A stretch of DNA of 64,000 bases from Sambucus nigra (GCA_949130495.1 OX422208.1:397504561-397568560), one strand, 5' to 3'. Shown: positions 1 through 11,981, counted from the first letter of the stretch. Program-made: numbers and translations. The notes: generated by a model not told the origin, from the sequence alone.

Positions 1-269
1 CCGACAACCCCCTGCCCCGCCGAACCCCCTCTGGCCCCTTTTTCCACCCCAACCCCTTTCCCAACCCACCCGACACCGGACACTTTTTCTCCTCTAAACA
101 CATGGTTTTTGACCCGGGAGGAATCTTCGTGGGTTTTGATAGACACTCTTCAACTTTCAGAAATTAATTTCGGCTCCCACAAGTTTTTGGCACCAATTTT
201 TGTAATTTCCTCATGAATCCCCATTTTTTTGAACGCTCGAGGACGAGCTTGGTCTTAACAGGGGGAGAG
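1..269 (+). mobile_element. 3' internal end of a Ty3/gypsy element
   Basis: This is the tail of a retrotransposon whose body lies left of the window. A GC- and C-rich stretch (1-110) leads to a frame reading L-E-D-E-L-G-L-N-R-G at about 236-267. Gypsy polyproteins of plants commonly end with an acidic LEDEL-like tail just before the polypurine tract. The purine tract GGGGGAGAG (261-269) abuts the TG of the LTR at 270. The lineage cannot be fixed from so short a piece; a chromovirus is most likely. Confidence 0.6.
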
Positions 270-624
270 TGATGGAAATGGGCCCTATTTTAGGATTTTA
301 TTAGTCATTTTATTTTCTTTTGTATTTTCGTTTATTTTGTTATTGTATTTTTCTTTTTTTTGTTTTATTATTTAGAAGTGAATAGTAGTAATGGCATTTT
401 TGTAATTAGGTCCTTAGCTTAGAACCTAAACTACTCCTTACCTTTAAATACCCACTTGTAAGCCTCATTTGGGGTAGATTTGAATTTTGAAATAGAAAAG
501 AGTGTTTCTCTTTCTAAAAGTGTATTAGATATTTTTAGGAACCGTTTGATGTGTGGTTTACGTCAAATACATTATATGAACATTTTGAATATATATGCCC
601 AAGATGTAACTCTCTCTCATCACA
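270..624 (+). repeat. 3' LTR of the left-edge gypsy element
   Basis: The LTR starts TGATGGAAATG directly after a polypurine tract, which is the expected arrangement for plus-strand priming. The body is AT-rich. The right end is placed at the CA of a CATCACA at 618-624 by the TG...CA rule only; the partner LTR is outside the window, so this end and the target duplication cannot be verified. Confidence 0.5.
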
Positions 625-730
625 GCTAACTTACACAAGACCTGGTCTGCTAGTCATAACATTTTGTTTGATTGTAATACAGCTAAAAAACTGAGAAAAT
701 TGCAAGATGACATAGACATCATGTGATAAT

Positions 731-854
731 TTATTTATAAGTCGCCATGCCATAAATCACCTGCTTCAACAATAAAGGCAATTCTGGAGCTTTGCTAGGA
801 ACCTCATTGTATGCGATGGCACAGTCAATACCTCTGTATTTATCAAAAGTAAAC
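731..854 (-). CDS. possible terminal exon of a host gene (unrecognised)
   Basis: On the minus strand about 41 codons read openly from a candidate acceptor (CTAG before position 854) to a TAA stop at 731-733. The reading includes the segments DKYRGIDCAIAYNEVP and APELPLLLKQVIYGMATYK. Residue composition is balanced and protein-like, unlike the low-complexity shadows around it. I do not recognise the family. Earlier exons would lie at higher coordinates, where LARD-1 is inserted at 1734, so the gene, if real, is either carrying a 7.6-kb intronic insertion or is broken. It could also be a captured or decayed fragment. No polyadenylation signal was assigned. Confidence 0.35.
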
Positions 855-1728
855 CTAGTTAGCCACAATGAGGATTTCTATTTATAATAAAAAAATAAAT
901 AAAAAGTAGATGTTCAATTCAACCCCCATATTAATATTGCAGCACAGTTAGAGCAACAATAAGCATGATGTAAAAAAAAATAATGATGTACAGCATTGAA
1001 AAAATGCAACTAAAAAAATGTGCAAATTCATAGTCTTTACAAAAGTAATAATAAACAACAGATAAATAAATGCAAGCATCCGGTATAATATTGGATCACC
1101 TCAGTGAAATTCAATGCTCAAGTATTCCACACAATAAGTAATGCAACATGAGAAGCTCAAGTGTCTCATGTTTTCCTTCATTAGACAGATGTGGCAACTT
1201 TTTTTTCATTAAATATATATAACGTCCATCCAAGAGAAGGGGGGGGAGGGCAATGATTTAAATCATTTGATACGCGAATCTCCTAAAGAAAGACCAAACC
1301 TCTGGTGCACTCAGGCTCCATTTTCTCTTGTACTGAAACCTTTTACATCAATACATAACTGCTTTTTCCGCTAAAAGGATAAATCAACCAATAAATTATT
1401 AAAGGAAGACCAACCCTAATTGATGGGAGGAACACTACTGCACAACCCAGATTTAATGCAAATCTAATACATTTGATCACTACCACCACCAGAAACACAC
1501 ACTCCCGATAGTTAAACCTAGCAACCTCGACTAGTTTCTTTGTGGGGTAATTGGAGGTTGTACAAGGCCCCAAAATAATTCAAACTAAAATATGATAAAC
1601 TCGATAAATGAGCGCATATAGTGATGTCTCTAATAGGGTGGCAGAGAGAGAAGGATTAAAAAAAAAATTATTATTAAATTCTTATTTGAGTCATTTAACT
1701 AGTTGGTGTAGTTCAGGTGCCAATCAAT
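855..1728. other. AT-rich spacer or intron
   Basis: No supportable gene. The segment is AT-rich with short A and T runs and would be intronic if the exon at 731-854 is real. A minus-strand frame at 1343-1573 has no recognisable features and looks like chance. Confidence 0.4.
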
Positions 1729-1733
1729 ATTAG

Positions 1734-2157
1734 TGTGGTGTCAAAAAATCTGGGATATGGGGGTGCCCATGTACCACGATATATGCACAATAATGAATAA
1801 AAGAGAGACAAAGATTTACGTGGTTCGACCATGAATGGCCTATGTCCACGGGGCTACTGCTGTGTTTCATTAGAATCATGAGAGAGTTTACAATAATGTG
1901 TTTCTCTAGCTTCTAAGCCCCCTTTCACAATGGGGGGTGTTCCCTTTATATAGAGTTAGGGGTTACATTAGGGTTACAAATATGGATGAGTCCTATCTTC
2001 GTGGAGTTTAATTCCAATCAGATACTGCTCCTCGGTCTTCTAGCTTATCAAGGACTCTAGTCGTCCCTATCTTGTTGGAGCGTCTGTTGCTCGCCATCTT
2101 GACCGGGGTGCTCGTCACGTGTCATGCTATTATGTAGGCATATTTTTTGCCCCCGCA
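1734..2157 (-). repeat. 3' LTR of LARD-1
   Basis: Begins TGTGGTGTC and ends CCCCGCA on the plus strand, 424 bp. Read on the minus strand it has a TATA-like TATATAAAGGG (about 1940-1953) followed roughly 90 bp downstream by the ACGTGG...CCACG hairpin at 1818-1851. The purine tract lies just inside at about 2158-2170. Confidence 0.93.
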
Positions 2158-2439
2158 ATAGCCCCACAAGTCGCAGTTCAGCTGAGTTGATTATGAGATG
2201 AGTTGGGAGCTGGTCCATAATCTCTTTAAACGTATGCAGTTGTTGATGTGAACTGGGCTGGCGTTCTTTGAGTTGTCGTTCAACTTTTAGCCTTCTTTGG
2301 TTGTTCTTCTTTATAAGTTTTTTAGATGAATGTTTGGCTTGAGTTGAGAGACGTTCAGTTGATATGGGAACCGGACTCGAGAGTGTCGAGCTGCCTACGT
2401 ACCCTCATGGGATCAGGTCGAACGTAGTTCATTGTTCTG

Positions 2440-3965
2440 TTTTATTGCATGGCCCAATTCGTGAGGCCGACCACAGGCCTATTTAGAATTTGTTTGTTGA
2501 GGCTTTCTCGAGCGTGCATCAAGTTCAGGGCATCTCCCTGTATTTTGGTCTTGTATGGTCTATTTGGTGAGGCCGACCACAAGCCTATGTGTCGAGCCTT
2601 ACTCGAGCATGTACTTAGTGGGGAAGACCCTGCATTAGGTTTTTCATATGGTCCAATTGGAGAGGCCGACCAGAAGCCTATGCGTCAAGTCTTGCTCGAG
2701 CACGTACCTAGTCGGGGTAAGACCCTGTATTAGGTTTTTCATATGGTCCAATTGGAGAGGCCGACCACAGGCCTATGTATCGAGTCTTGCTCGAGCACGT
2801 ACCTAGTCGGGGTAAGACCCTGCATTAGGTTTGTTATATGGTCCAATTGGAGAGGCCGACCAAAAGCCGATGCGTCGAGCCTTGCTCAAGCATGTACCTA
2901 GTCGGGGTAAGACCCAGCATTAGGTTTTTTATATGGTCCGATTGGAGAGGCCGACCACAGGCCCATGTGTCGAGTCTTGCTCGAGCACGTATCTAGTCGG
3001 GGTAAGACCATGCATTAGGTTTGTTATAGGGTCCAATTGGAGAGGCCGACCAACAGCCTATGCGTCGAGCCTTGCTCAAGCATGTACCTAGTAGGGGTAA
3101 GACCCTGCATTAGGTTTGTTATATGGTCCAATTGGAGGGGCCGACCAAAAGCCTATGCGTCGAGCCTTGCTCGAGCATGTACCTAGTAGGGGTAAGACCC
3201 AGCATTAGGTTTTTTATATGGTCCGATTGGAGAGGCCGACCAAAAGCCTATGTGTCGAGTCTTGCTCGAACATGTACCTAGTAGGGGTAAGACCTTGCAT
3301 TAGGTTTGTTATATGGTCCAATTGGAGAGGTCGACCAAAAGCCTATGCGTCGAGCCTTGCTCGAGCATGTACCTAGTGGGGGTAAGACCCTGCATTAGGT
3401 TTTTCATATGGCCCAATTGGAGAGGCTGACCAGAAGCCTATGCGTCGAGCCTTGCTCGAGCATGTACCTAGTAGGGATAAGACTCTGCATTAGGTTTTTC
3501 ATATAGTCCAATTGGAGAGGCCGATCACAGGCCTATGTGTCGAGTCTTGCTCGAGTCTGTACCTAGTCGGGGTAAGGCCCTGCATTAGGTTTGTTATATG
3601 GTCCAATTGGCGAGGCCGACCAAAAGCCTATGCGTCGAGCCTTGCTCGAGCATGTACCTAGTAGGGGTAAGACCCTGCATTAGGTTTGTTATATGGTCCA
3701 ATTGGAGAGGTCGACCAAAAGCCTATGCGTCGAGCCTTGCTCGAGCATGTACCTAGTGGGGGCCCTACATTAGGTTTTTCATATGGCCCAATTGGAGAGG
3801 CCAACCAGAAGCCTATGCGTCGAGCCTTGCTCGAGCATGTACCTAGTAGGGGTAAGACCCTGCATTAGGTTTTTCATATGGCCCAATTGGAGAAGCCGAC
3901 CAGAAGCCTATGAGCCTTGCTCGAGCATGTATCTAGTAGGGGTAAGACCCTGCATTAGGTTTTAT
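2440..3965. repeat. tandem array, about 16 units of roughly 94 bp
   Basis: Each unit carries CCAATTGGAGAGGCCGACC, a GCCTATG(C/T)GTCGAG segment, CTCGAGCA(T/C)GTACCTAGT and a GGGTAAGACCCTGCATTAGG tail. Units differ by scattered substitutions and one is shortened near 3757-3770. The array sits beside the 3' LTR of LARD-1, the position where Tat-lineage elements are known to carry hypervariable tandem repeats. Open frames here (2449-2733, 3686-3868, 3783-3974) are by-products of the array, not genes. Confidence 0.93.
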
Positions 3966-5389
3966 TACATGTGATATGTAATCGGTATGCTTATCGTACT
4001 TAGGCTTTTCCCGCAAGTCAATGTAATACCAATTACGTTTGCATTTTTCCATTTTCTAATGCCTCGCATGCAAATATTCACCTATTTTACCTTTTAGGTT
4101 GTGCCGTCACACTTCCTTAGGCCTAAAAGGCGATGGCAAAAATGCACCTGGTTTAAGGGCCATCCACCCGTTCAGGATTTTAACCAACCAACATAGTTGG
4201 CGACCAACCTGAGTTGGCTTTTTGCCTAGGGATCCCCCATGGGGCTTTTATTGTTGCCGGGGCAACTCGTGAGGCCATTTGTGTTTGGAGATGACAAAGG
4301 CCTGTGGAGGTACTTAATTTAATGGGAACAAGCAAGAAGGTTGTTGTAATTAAATCAAGCTTAGTCTTGATCATCATTTGAAAGACTAATTCCGGTGTTA
4401 ACCATGTTGGCATCCATCCTGAGTTGACCTCTTTTATTTTGCTTTGAACGTTGCAGTGAATCTATTCACGTGTCATCGTTGCCATGGAGCCGCCAATCGG
4501 GCTGTGAAGAGAAGACTGCTCGACCGTCCATCGAGTTATTTGATCTATATAACCGAGATGATAAGTGTCCCCGATCATTCCTCTGGGCTTTGTTGTGTTG
4601 AAGAGTGTCGCGTTGATCGTTCGTCGAGCTGGATATAATTAAGGATTGTCTTGTTCACATAGCTCCATGTAATGTATCGTTCCTCGGGGCACACTTGTTC
4701 GTCCACCGCGGATGGTGGTTCCAGGAGGCTGTAGAAGACACCATATAGCTCGTGCACCTAAAGAAGTTGATATGAGTTCAAAGCATCTTTGCGCAGAAAT
4801 GCGTTGATTTGATATGGCGTTCAAGAAACACCGTTCCTCTGGAGTGGATATCTTAGTGTTAATGACGTGTTAATTTGTTGCTTAGTGATCGCCGATCACC
4901 ATGGGTTGTCTGACGATGTGTTCTGTTTGTTAACTGTGATCTTGCTGGATATGTGACTTCTTACATGTTGGATTCGTCCTTGTTGATAAATATAACTGAT
5001 CGTTGCTCTTCATGCTGCTTTATGTGTTATTGGATCTTTGTTATATAGATCGCCCAACTTCTCATTCGCCGCGGTTGAATTAAATAAGAATTGTATTGCC
5101 CAACTGTCCATTGGAGCTTGAGACGTGATCACACAATGTCGACTATCCATCGAAGCTGAGGGTCCGTCGAGGCAAAATTGCAAAGGACCTAGTAGATGTT
5201 GCGAACGATCCATGCTCGAGCATCTGTCGGAGCATTGATAAGATAAATGATGCCTGAATGCCTATCGAGGCAAGAATTGTAGAGGATCAGGTAGATATTG
5301 CGAGTGATCCATGCTCAAACGTCGAGACAAAAAGGACCGAGCAAGTATTGCGAACGATCCATTTGTCGGGACTGAATATAAGAATTATC
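3966..5389. other. LARD-1 interior with short hairpins
   Basis: Non-coding interior. Near 4184-4217 two CCAAC-N3/4-GTTGG hairpins lie in a row (ACCAACATAGTTGG, ACCAACCTGAGTTGG), followed by many variants of the cgaCCATCCgtcGG type motif. No gene found; the frames at 4180-4413 and 5010-5213 are short and have no family features. Confidence 0.6.
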
Positions 5390-7415
5390 CTGACCAACCA
5401 TTTGTTGGGGATAAAATGCGACATGTGGCAAATATCTTCGGACTAAATATATAAAAATATTTTGCCGAGATGAATCTTGGATATGCCTGATCATCCTTCA
5501 GGTCAAGAATCATAGAGCCAGGTCATCAATATTGAAATTGAAGAAATATCAACGTCCGAGCATCCGTCGGTTATCATACATAATATTGCCCAAGTAGATG
5601 TTGGGTCCAAAGTGGTGTAAAGTGCTCGACCATCCGTCGGAGCATTAAAAAAATAAGTGATGCCAGGCTGGTCTGCCGGAGCGAAGTTGTATTGTACAGG
5701 TCCGAGTAGATATAGAGAGCGATCCGTGCTCGAGCATCTATCGGTGCATTAATAAGATTTCCAAGAGCTTAAGATTGTAGCCGAGCATTCGTCGGGACTG
5801 AATCTTGTACCTGTAGAAGTTAATAAATTGCTCGACCATTTGTCGAGGCTAAATCAAATAGAAGTTATCATGCAATTCGTTTATTCAGTCAAGGAATATA
5901 TGATGTGCATATGTTCGAATATATGTCGAGAAAAAGATTCATAGTATTGCATGAATGACATGAATGATCCCATAATTTCTATGATAAAATCTCACGAGGA
6001 TGACCGTGCCCGAGCATCCGTCGGGGCTACGCTAAGTATTAGTAAAGATATTACACCGACCATCCATTGGTATAACCAATAATAGCTAAACAACAATATT
6101 GAAAATTAAATGATCGAATAAATGACAGGAGTGCTCTATACGTGCGCCCCCAATATTTATGTGGACAAAATAATTGTAATAAAGTCGAATAAAAGATGCA
6201 AAATTTATCAAATATATCCAGATGTATGACATAGGAGTTAATTTGGAATTTCTGCAAATAGCTCTAAGCAAATCTTAATATTAAGTTGGTTTCAAAAAAT
6301 TGTTTTCACAGAAAATTTGTGTAGTGTCAATTGTTTTTCACATGTGAAGTAAAGTATAGATAGCATGTGAAGTATAAAGTATAGATAGCCCCCTGCTAAT
6401 AAATTTATGATGATAAAAATTGTGAGCATAATTTGTGAGCAAATAAAATGTTATGAGACAGAAATGAACAATGCACAAATAAATGTGGGCATCTATCAAC
6501 TGGGGTTGTGCTAAATATAAGAGTTATCCTGACCAGCTATTGGGGATAAAATGAGACTTGCGCAGTAGATATCTTCGGGACTATATATATAAAAATATTT
6601 TGCCGATTATCTGCCGAGATGAATCTTGAGTATGCCTGACTGTCCTTCGGGTTAAGAATCATAGAACCCGAGCTTCAGCCGGAGTAATAATAATTTTGCC
6701 CAAGCATTTCTTTGGGTCTAAGGTGCTATAGTGTGCTCGACTATCCGTCGGAGCATTAATAAAATGAATGGTGCCTGGATAGTCCGTCGGGGCAATTTTG
6801 TACAATACCGAGTAGATATAGCGAGCAATTCGTGCTCGAGCATCTGTTGAAACATCGATGAGATTTCCAAGAACTTAAGATTGTTGTCGAGCATCCGTCG
6901 GGACTAAATCTTATACCTGTGGAAGTTAGTAAATTGCCCGACCATCTGTTGAGGCTAAATCAAATAGAAGTTATCATGAGAATGATTTGTTCAGCAAAGT
7001 ATATAAGATATGCATCCTCTCCGCAATGTGCCGAGGAAAAAATATCCAATGATTTTTATGATGGAAATCCCACTGAGATAGCCGTGCCCGAGCATCCGTA
7101 GGGGCTGAGCTAAATAACCAATAATCTCCTTCTGGTGAGATTAAATTGTTGTAGCTGAATGACAATATTGAAAATTAAAATGTTCGAATAAATGACATGA
7201 GTGCGCTATAATTGCGCCCCACTTATTTATGTGAGCAAAATAATTTGGAATAAGGTCGCATAAAAAAGTGCCAACTAAAATCGTTGTAATAAAATCACAC
7301 GGTCCCTTAAAATAATTTTATTTTTAGGGAGAACCGAGCAATGCAAAAAGTAGTCAAATATATTGCAAGCGTAAGACAAGGAGTTAATTTGGAATTTTTG
7401 CAAAATTATTTGAAG
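5390..7415. repeat. diverged internal duplication in LARD-1
   Basis: Block A (about 5390-6265) and block B (about 6530-7415) run in the same order: GGGGATAAAATG, ATATATAAAAATATTTTGCCGA, TTCCAAGA(G/A)CTTAAGATTG, AAATCAAATAGAAGTTATCA, and GGAGTTAATTTGGAATTT. They differ by many substitutions and small indels. Both are dotted with CCCGA-N7-TCGGG hairpins. Related sequence recurs in LARD-2 at about 34899-35010, 35140-35250 and 36268-36350. Confidence 0.8.
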
Positions 7416-8940
7416 TCCAATAGAATACTCAAGTACAAGTTTGGTTTCGAAAATTTGTTTCCACTTAAAGATGTGAAAAGAGTTGGTGTAAGAAACCAAA
7501 GCTCTTAACAGGAAGGGTTTATTTATTTTATTTTTCGTTCTAAAAAGTCAAAATGCTTGGGCAAGACCACAACTCTCCATCCAAACGTACACGCGAGATA
7601 GCGGTGTACAGGCTCTCAGTGCTGGTAACGTCCTCTTGACGTCGACCAGTGAAACCATTATCGCACAGTGGTCGCCGACCACCATAGCTATGTTGCTGAT
7701 ACAACCAGTGCGGTCCAGTATCGATGCAAACGTAAAATGTTCGCCGAAGGCCGACCAGTAGGGGCAGATCTGATTCGCAGTAGGTCGGAGGTAATCGGAG
7801 AGATTACCAGAGGTCTTTCGCTCGTCACTGCTCATCCTCGCCGCCGACTGTGCTCTTCCTTGCTCGTTTCTGCCGCCGACGAGCTGATGGTAGTCGCAAA
7901 CTAGTCGCCGACTATCAGGGGCTCCGGTAAATTCCTCGCTGGTGCTCGATTGAAGAGATACAGTTTGACAATGGGTTATGGCTTCCGGGCGAGTTGGGAC
8001 GCCGACCTCTGACAACGTTGCTTGGCCCTGTTCGCAGGTTTCTCTCCCGAAATATGTGTTGTCTTTTGCTGCTCGCAAGCTGGCTGGGAAACAGTGTTGG
8101 GTGCCTGGTCGGCGAGGTCGAAGAATTAAACGAAGGGGAGCAGATCGCCTATAACTTTTGATGAGGTTGGTCGGCGCTAACCGTGGAGAAAACCGGAGGG
8201 GAATTCTTGTTGCTGCTGAACATTTTTACATAAAAAAGCCAATGCGAATTCCAATTTTGCGGTTGATTCTCCGATGCTGGACTGTTGGAGCTCGCATTTC
8301 TTGTGTTTGATTGGCTTTCGGGCCTCTCTGGGAGAGGATATTGCATGGCGAAGATGATCGAAAAATGGGACGAGAAGACTTGTTGGTTTCCTCGTGATGC
8401 CACCCAGATTGTGATGAATATGTGGGGCTTCTCATTGATTTCACACCCAGGTGCATAATCGTATCCATGGAGATAAAAATTGAAAATCTCCTTCTGCGTA
8501 TGAAATCTCCGTGAAAATATATCTGCTTAGAGAATATCTCTGGATATCGTTTTTCAAGATGTGGTCAACACCTCCCATGAGAAAGAACGGTCTTCTCACA
8601 TTTTTCTCCTAAAAAATCTGGGATACGAGAATCATAATATATTTTGAACCCAGTTAATTGTGTACATACCCAGAAAGCCTCAAAAGAGTCCATGCCCTTA
8701 AGGACTCGTACAGAACTTCTGATTATGAAACTCGCAATTATGCAGATTCGTCAATAAAAATTCAACACAAGGTTTATGAATATAAACATATGAGAATGAT
8801 GATTGCAGTGCACAAAATATAATTACTTATATGCAAAGAAAGGAAAAACTTAGCTCTTGATGATCGTGCGTGTACACTATGAGGTCGCAACGTAAATCTC
8901 CATCTCGTAAACAAGAAGGAAAGACTTTTTGTGTCGTTTT
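7416..8940. other. LARD-1 leader region
   Basis: This is the 5' part of the element on the minus strand. A minus frame at 7548-8078 (176 codons) is open but has no gag motif or zinc knuckle, so I do not call it a gene. The leader next to the primer site (about 8775-8940) closely matches the LARD-2 leader (about 38650-38783), including AGCTAAGTTTTT and ATATTCATAAA, suggesting a shared RNA function such as packaging. Confidence 0.55.
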
Positions 8941-8957
8941 CCACAGACGGCGCCAAT
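8941..8957 (-). promoter_or_regulatory. primer binding site of LARD-1
   Basis: Minus-strand ATTGGCGCCGTCTGTGG immediately follows the 5' LTR. TGGCGCC-type sites are typical of plant Tat/Athila-like gypsy elements, which prime reverse transcription from a tRNA 3' end. The exact tRNA was not determined. Confidence 0.85.
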
Positions 8958-9382
8958 TGTGGTGTCAAAAAATCTGGGATATGGGGGGTGCCCATGTACC
9001 ACGATATATGCACAATAATGAATAAAAGAGAGACAAAGATTTACGTGGTTCGACCATGAATGGCCTACGTCCACGGGGCTGCTGCTGTGTTTCATTAGAA
9101 TCATGAGAGAGTTTACACTAATGTGTTTCTCTAGCTTCTAAGCCCCCTTTCATAATGGGGGGTGTTCCCTTTATATAAAGTTAGGGGTTACATTAGGGTT
9201 ACAAATATGGATGAGTCCTATCTTCGTGGAGTTTAATTCCAATCACATACTGCTCCTCGATCTTCTAATTTATCAAGGACTCTAGTCGTCCCTATCTTGT
9301 TGGAGCGTCTGTTGCTCGTCATCTTGACCAGGGTGTTCGCCACGTGTCATGCTATTATGTAGGCATATTTTTTGCCCCCACA
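8958..9382 (-). repeat. 5' LTR of LARD-1 (promoter copy)
   Basis: 425 bp, nearly identical to 1734-2157, with one extra G in the G run near 8983. It ends CCCCCACA before the ATTAG duplication. The promoter hairpin copy is at 9043-9076. Confidence 0.93.
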
Positions 9383-9387
9383 ATTAG

Positions 9388-10640
9388 TTTCATTACTGTC
9401 TTTAATTAGTTACAGACAAAACAATTAGTGCTTGACTTTAAGGGATTTATTTTATTTAGTTACCTCTTATAATGAGTTTAGTAGTCAACTTCTTTAAGAG
9501 AATATATAGGCTCTTGCCCAAGCTATGGAATTAATTGAATTCAAAGATGTTATTGTAGTTTAGTGAATGGTGAATATTCTCTAAATTGGGAACGTTCTAC
9601 TTTTTGTGTTTGTGAATTCTGCGCTACTGCATGGTGTTAGTGTATGACTAACAGCCGTTCTGGAAGCTGCAGGAAGTTACAGGGTAGCAATCGAAGTGAA
9701 GAAAATGGCGGAAGGCGCAATGAAAGACAGAGTAGTCGGGATTGGTGCGATGCCAGCAAGGCGGATGTGGAGGTTGTCCGGATATAGATAAAGAGCTTCA
9801 AAAACGATCCTCAAGTGGTGGGGATCCGTGTCCAATTGCAATTAAGACAAAAAGCACTTGAGTCCCATTCAAACTGGGTGAGATATAACCCTAAGTCCCA
9901 ACTCTAAAAAGGCCAACGGCCCTCCCGTATTATCCAGATGGTGATGAAACTTCAGATAATAGCATTGCAACCTTTTGCTCCAAAATCAAAAGGAGGCAAT
10001 ATGATTATCCTCCCGTAGGCGGTATTTATCACAATTTTTAAGGTGTGTTAGTATGGAGCATTTGTTCAAGCATTGGCTTGACATCTCGACCTTCGATGGA
10101 GGATGGACTCGAATGCGTTTATTATGTGGCTTGACATAGTAGAGAGGGTTTTTGAATATAAAGGACTTCGGGATCCGACGTGTTCTACTAATCGCCACCA
10201 AACTACAAGGATATGCAAGTGTGGTGAAACATGCTATTACTCCGTCCTAATTTCAAGGGGCTAAATCCGATTTCTTCATGGACAAAAAAGAGTCCTTACG
10301 TGCCACCTTTGTTCCGAGAAACTACGAAAGAGATTTACTTATGAGAGTTCATGAACATAGGCAAAATCTCCTCTCTCACAGAGTATACTAATTCCATCCT
10401 CTAAAACCTTAGATAGGCGTCAAGAAACAAAAGTGTGAAGTTGATAGGTTAAACAAAGCAATTAATGGTGCTATAATGTTAGAAACCCACTTTAACAATC
10501 CTAACACTATCACATGAGGGAATAGGGCTTTGTCTCTTTTCCCAATTACCATAAAGTGTTACTCATGTGGGGATCCTGAACATCTTTCCACAAAATGTTC
10601 AGAGAAAAGCAAACGGTAGCAAATAAAGTGAAACATGTGG
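9388..10640 (+). pseudogene. gag: degraded Ty3/gypsy gag remnant
   Basis: A broken frame across about 10030-10440 contains SDFFMDKKESLRATFVPRNY and YERDLLMRVHEHRQNLLSH, which resemble the capsid segment of retrotransposon gag (the FVPxxYxRELxxxLxxLxQG region). Downstream a CCHC zinc knuckle CYSCGDPEHLSTKC is intact at 10557-10598. Several stops and indels lie between. No LTR or pol was found beside it. The first 270 bases after the LARD-1 target duplication show nothing recognisable. Gag coats genomic RNA in the virus-like particle; this copy cannot make a full protein. Confidence 0.6.
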
Positions 10641-11719
10641 AAGTGACACCCGGAGAAGGTCACTCGATGGATGCCCGTCTATCTCATTTTAATGCAACTT
10701 AACCCGGACTACAACTTGGAAGACTGGTTGAGCTTCTTTGAACCAGGGAATAGTGATGTGTCTAGCACCACTGTGCTTGAGTAACCCCACGTGGCCCCTC
10801 ACGGTGTGGCTACTTAAGCACCACGTGTGTCCCCTCCAAGTAGGAGTCACACAGAACTACAAGGGAAATAAACAATAATATAAAAATTAGTATGTGACTA
10901 GGACTGGCAAAGCTAACTAGGAGAGAAAAAGACTTTGGAGGGCCCTAAAGGTCAAACCGGTTGGATTTTGAAAACTAGGAAAAATTGGGTTAAGGCTTGA
11001 GAAAAGGGCCAAATCGAAAGTGGAGAGAGAGAGACAACATAGATTCTATCAGAAACTATTTTGAAGGGCAACCTCATCGTATTCCATTTTGCTATTAATG
11101 TTTGATAGATGTGAGGAAACTCTTTGATGGGAGACAAGTAAAGAAATCTTACCAACATTAGCCAACTTAATTTGGATAACTTTTCATGTCTGCCTCAGGT
11201 GGTCTACTCACCATCAATGAAGATCCAATCTTGAACTAAGACCCATGTAATTAAAGTGCATATCTAATTGTGAAGATCATTGGGTCCCCCTCATTTATGT
11301 CCTTTGCAAATCGCGATGCAAAAGTCACAGATTCTTCAAGTTCTTCCAGAACATTTAGATCTTCTAAGAGATTCGGGTACATTTATCTTTACTCAAGCTC
11401 AACTAGTGATGATATCCTGTTTGACCCTCTGTCTAAAGGTGTATGGGCTCTTGCTTCTTCGATCAATATTCTCCTAAGTCTATCCTTTATTATTCATAAT
11501 ATCACACACTACAGTCCACTTCAGCACACGACTCTTATGCACAGAAAAGCAGTAACTAACCCATCACCTTATTTTTGAGGCAACCAGGTCTTTGACCCAA
11601 CTAATCCATCAAGGCACATGTAGACACTCTGATCTTAACATTCGGGACACAACCAAGGGAGGTGGTCCCACAAGGGTGTACGCATCTGTGGTGATTCAAA
11701 TGTGTGACCTACACTTGAT
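10641..11719. other. spacer with no clear gene
   Basis: Two overlapping plus-strand frames (11270-11578 and 11280-11477) and one minus frame (10952-11158) exist, but none shows a family signature. The segment may continue the gag-containing remnant or be old intergenic DNA. Confidence 0.35.
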
Positions 11720-11876
11720 GAAGAACTTATCCCAACTGCATGGGATAAGAAGGTGGAATGAATTTATCCCATCCATGATGAATGGGATGGGATTTAAGGT
11801 GGGATTATCCGAAATCAGCCCTTATCCCATTGGTACTCCGTTGGGATGGAAAAACTCTTATCCTATCCCAGACTAG
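11720..11876. repeat. GGGATAAG/CTTATCCC-rich MITE-like segment
   Basis: Within 160 bp the words CTTATCCC, GGGATAAG, TTTATCCC, GGGATTATCC and CTTATCCTATCCC recur in both orientations, so the sequence can fold into several stems. Many plant MITEs show such composition. Terminal repeats and a target duplication could not be defined, so the element type is open. Confidence 0.4.
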
Positions 11877-11909
11877 AAAATCTAGAAAGAGTCATGATAC
11901 GCAACACAT

Positions 11910-11981
11910 CCCAAAATACATTAAGTGATTGTACCTTAGGTCGGTCCCACCTCAATGTACAAACACTTAATGTATTTTGGG
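11910..11981. repeat. perfect 18-bp hairpin
   Basis: CCCAAAATACATTAAGTG (11910-11927) is followed 36 bp later by its exact reverse complement (11964-11981). Further pairing (TTGTAC with GTACAA) extends the stem inward. The 72-bp foldback may be a small MITE or a small-RNA precursor. Confidence 0.8.

Larger units (their letters stand above)
1734..9382 (-). mobile_element. LARD-1, complete non-autonomous LTR retrotransposon
   Basis: Two direct LTRs (1734-2157 and 8958-9382) are flanked by a perfect 5-bp target duplication ATTAG (1729-1733 and 9383-9387). The primer site (minus strand, 8941-8957) begins ATTGGCGCC, and a purine tract adjoins the other LTR, fixing minus orientation. The 6.8-kb interior has no gag or pol that I can recognise, so movement would need proteins supplied by an autonomous relative, most plausibly of the Tat lineage given the primer site. 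The interior holds a tandem array next to the 3' LTR, a long internal duplication, and many short hairpins. The two LTRs differ at only a handful of positions by eye, so the insertion looks fairly young. Confidence 0.92.

Noticed and set aside
2440..3965. Regular repeats considered as a CRISPR array
   Set aside because: Whole units repeat without unique spacers, and the context is a plant LTR element.
7548..8078. 176-codon minus-strand frame in LARD-1
   Set aside because: No zinc knuckle, capsid-like or other motif, and no related frame in LARD-2 at the equivalent place; likely chance in GC-richer DNA.
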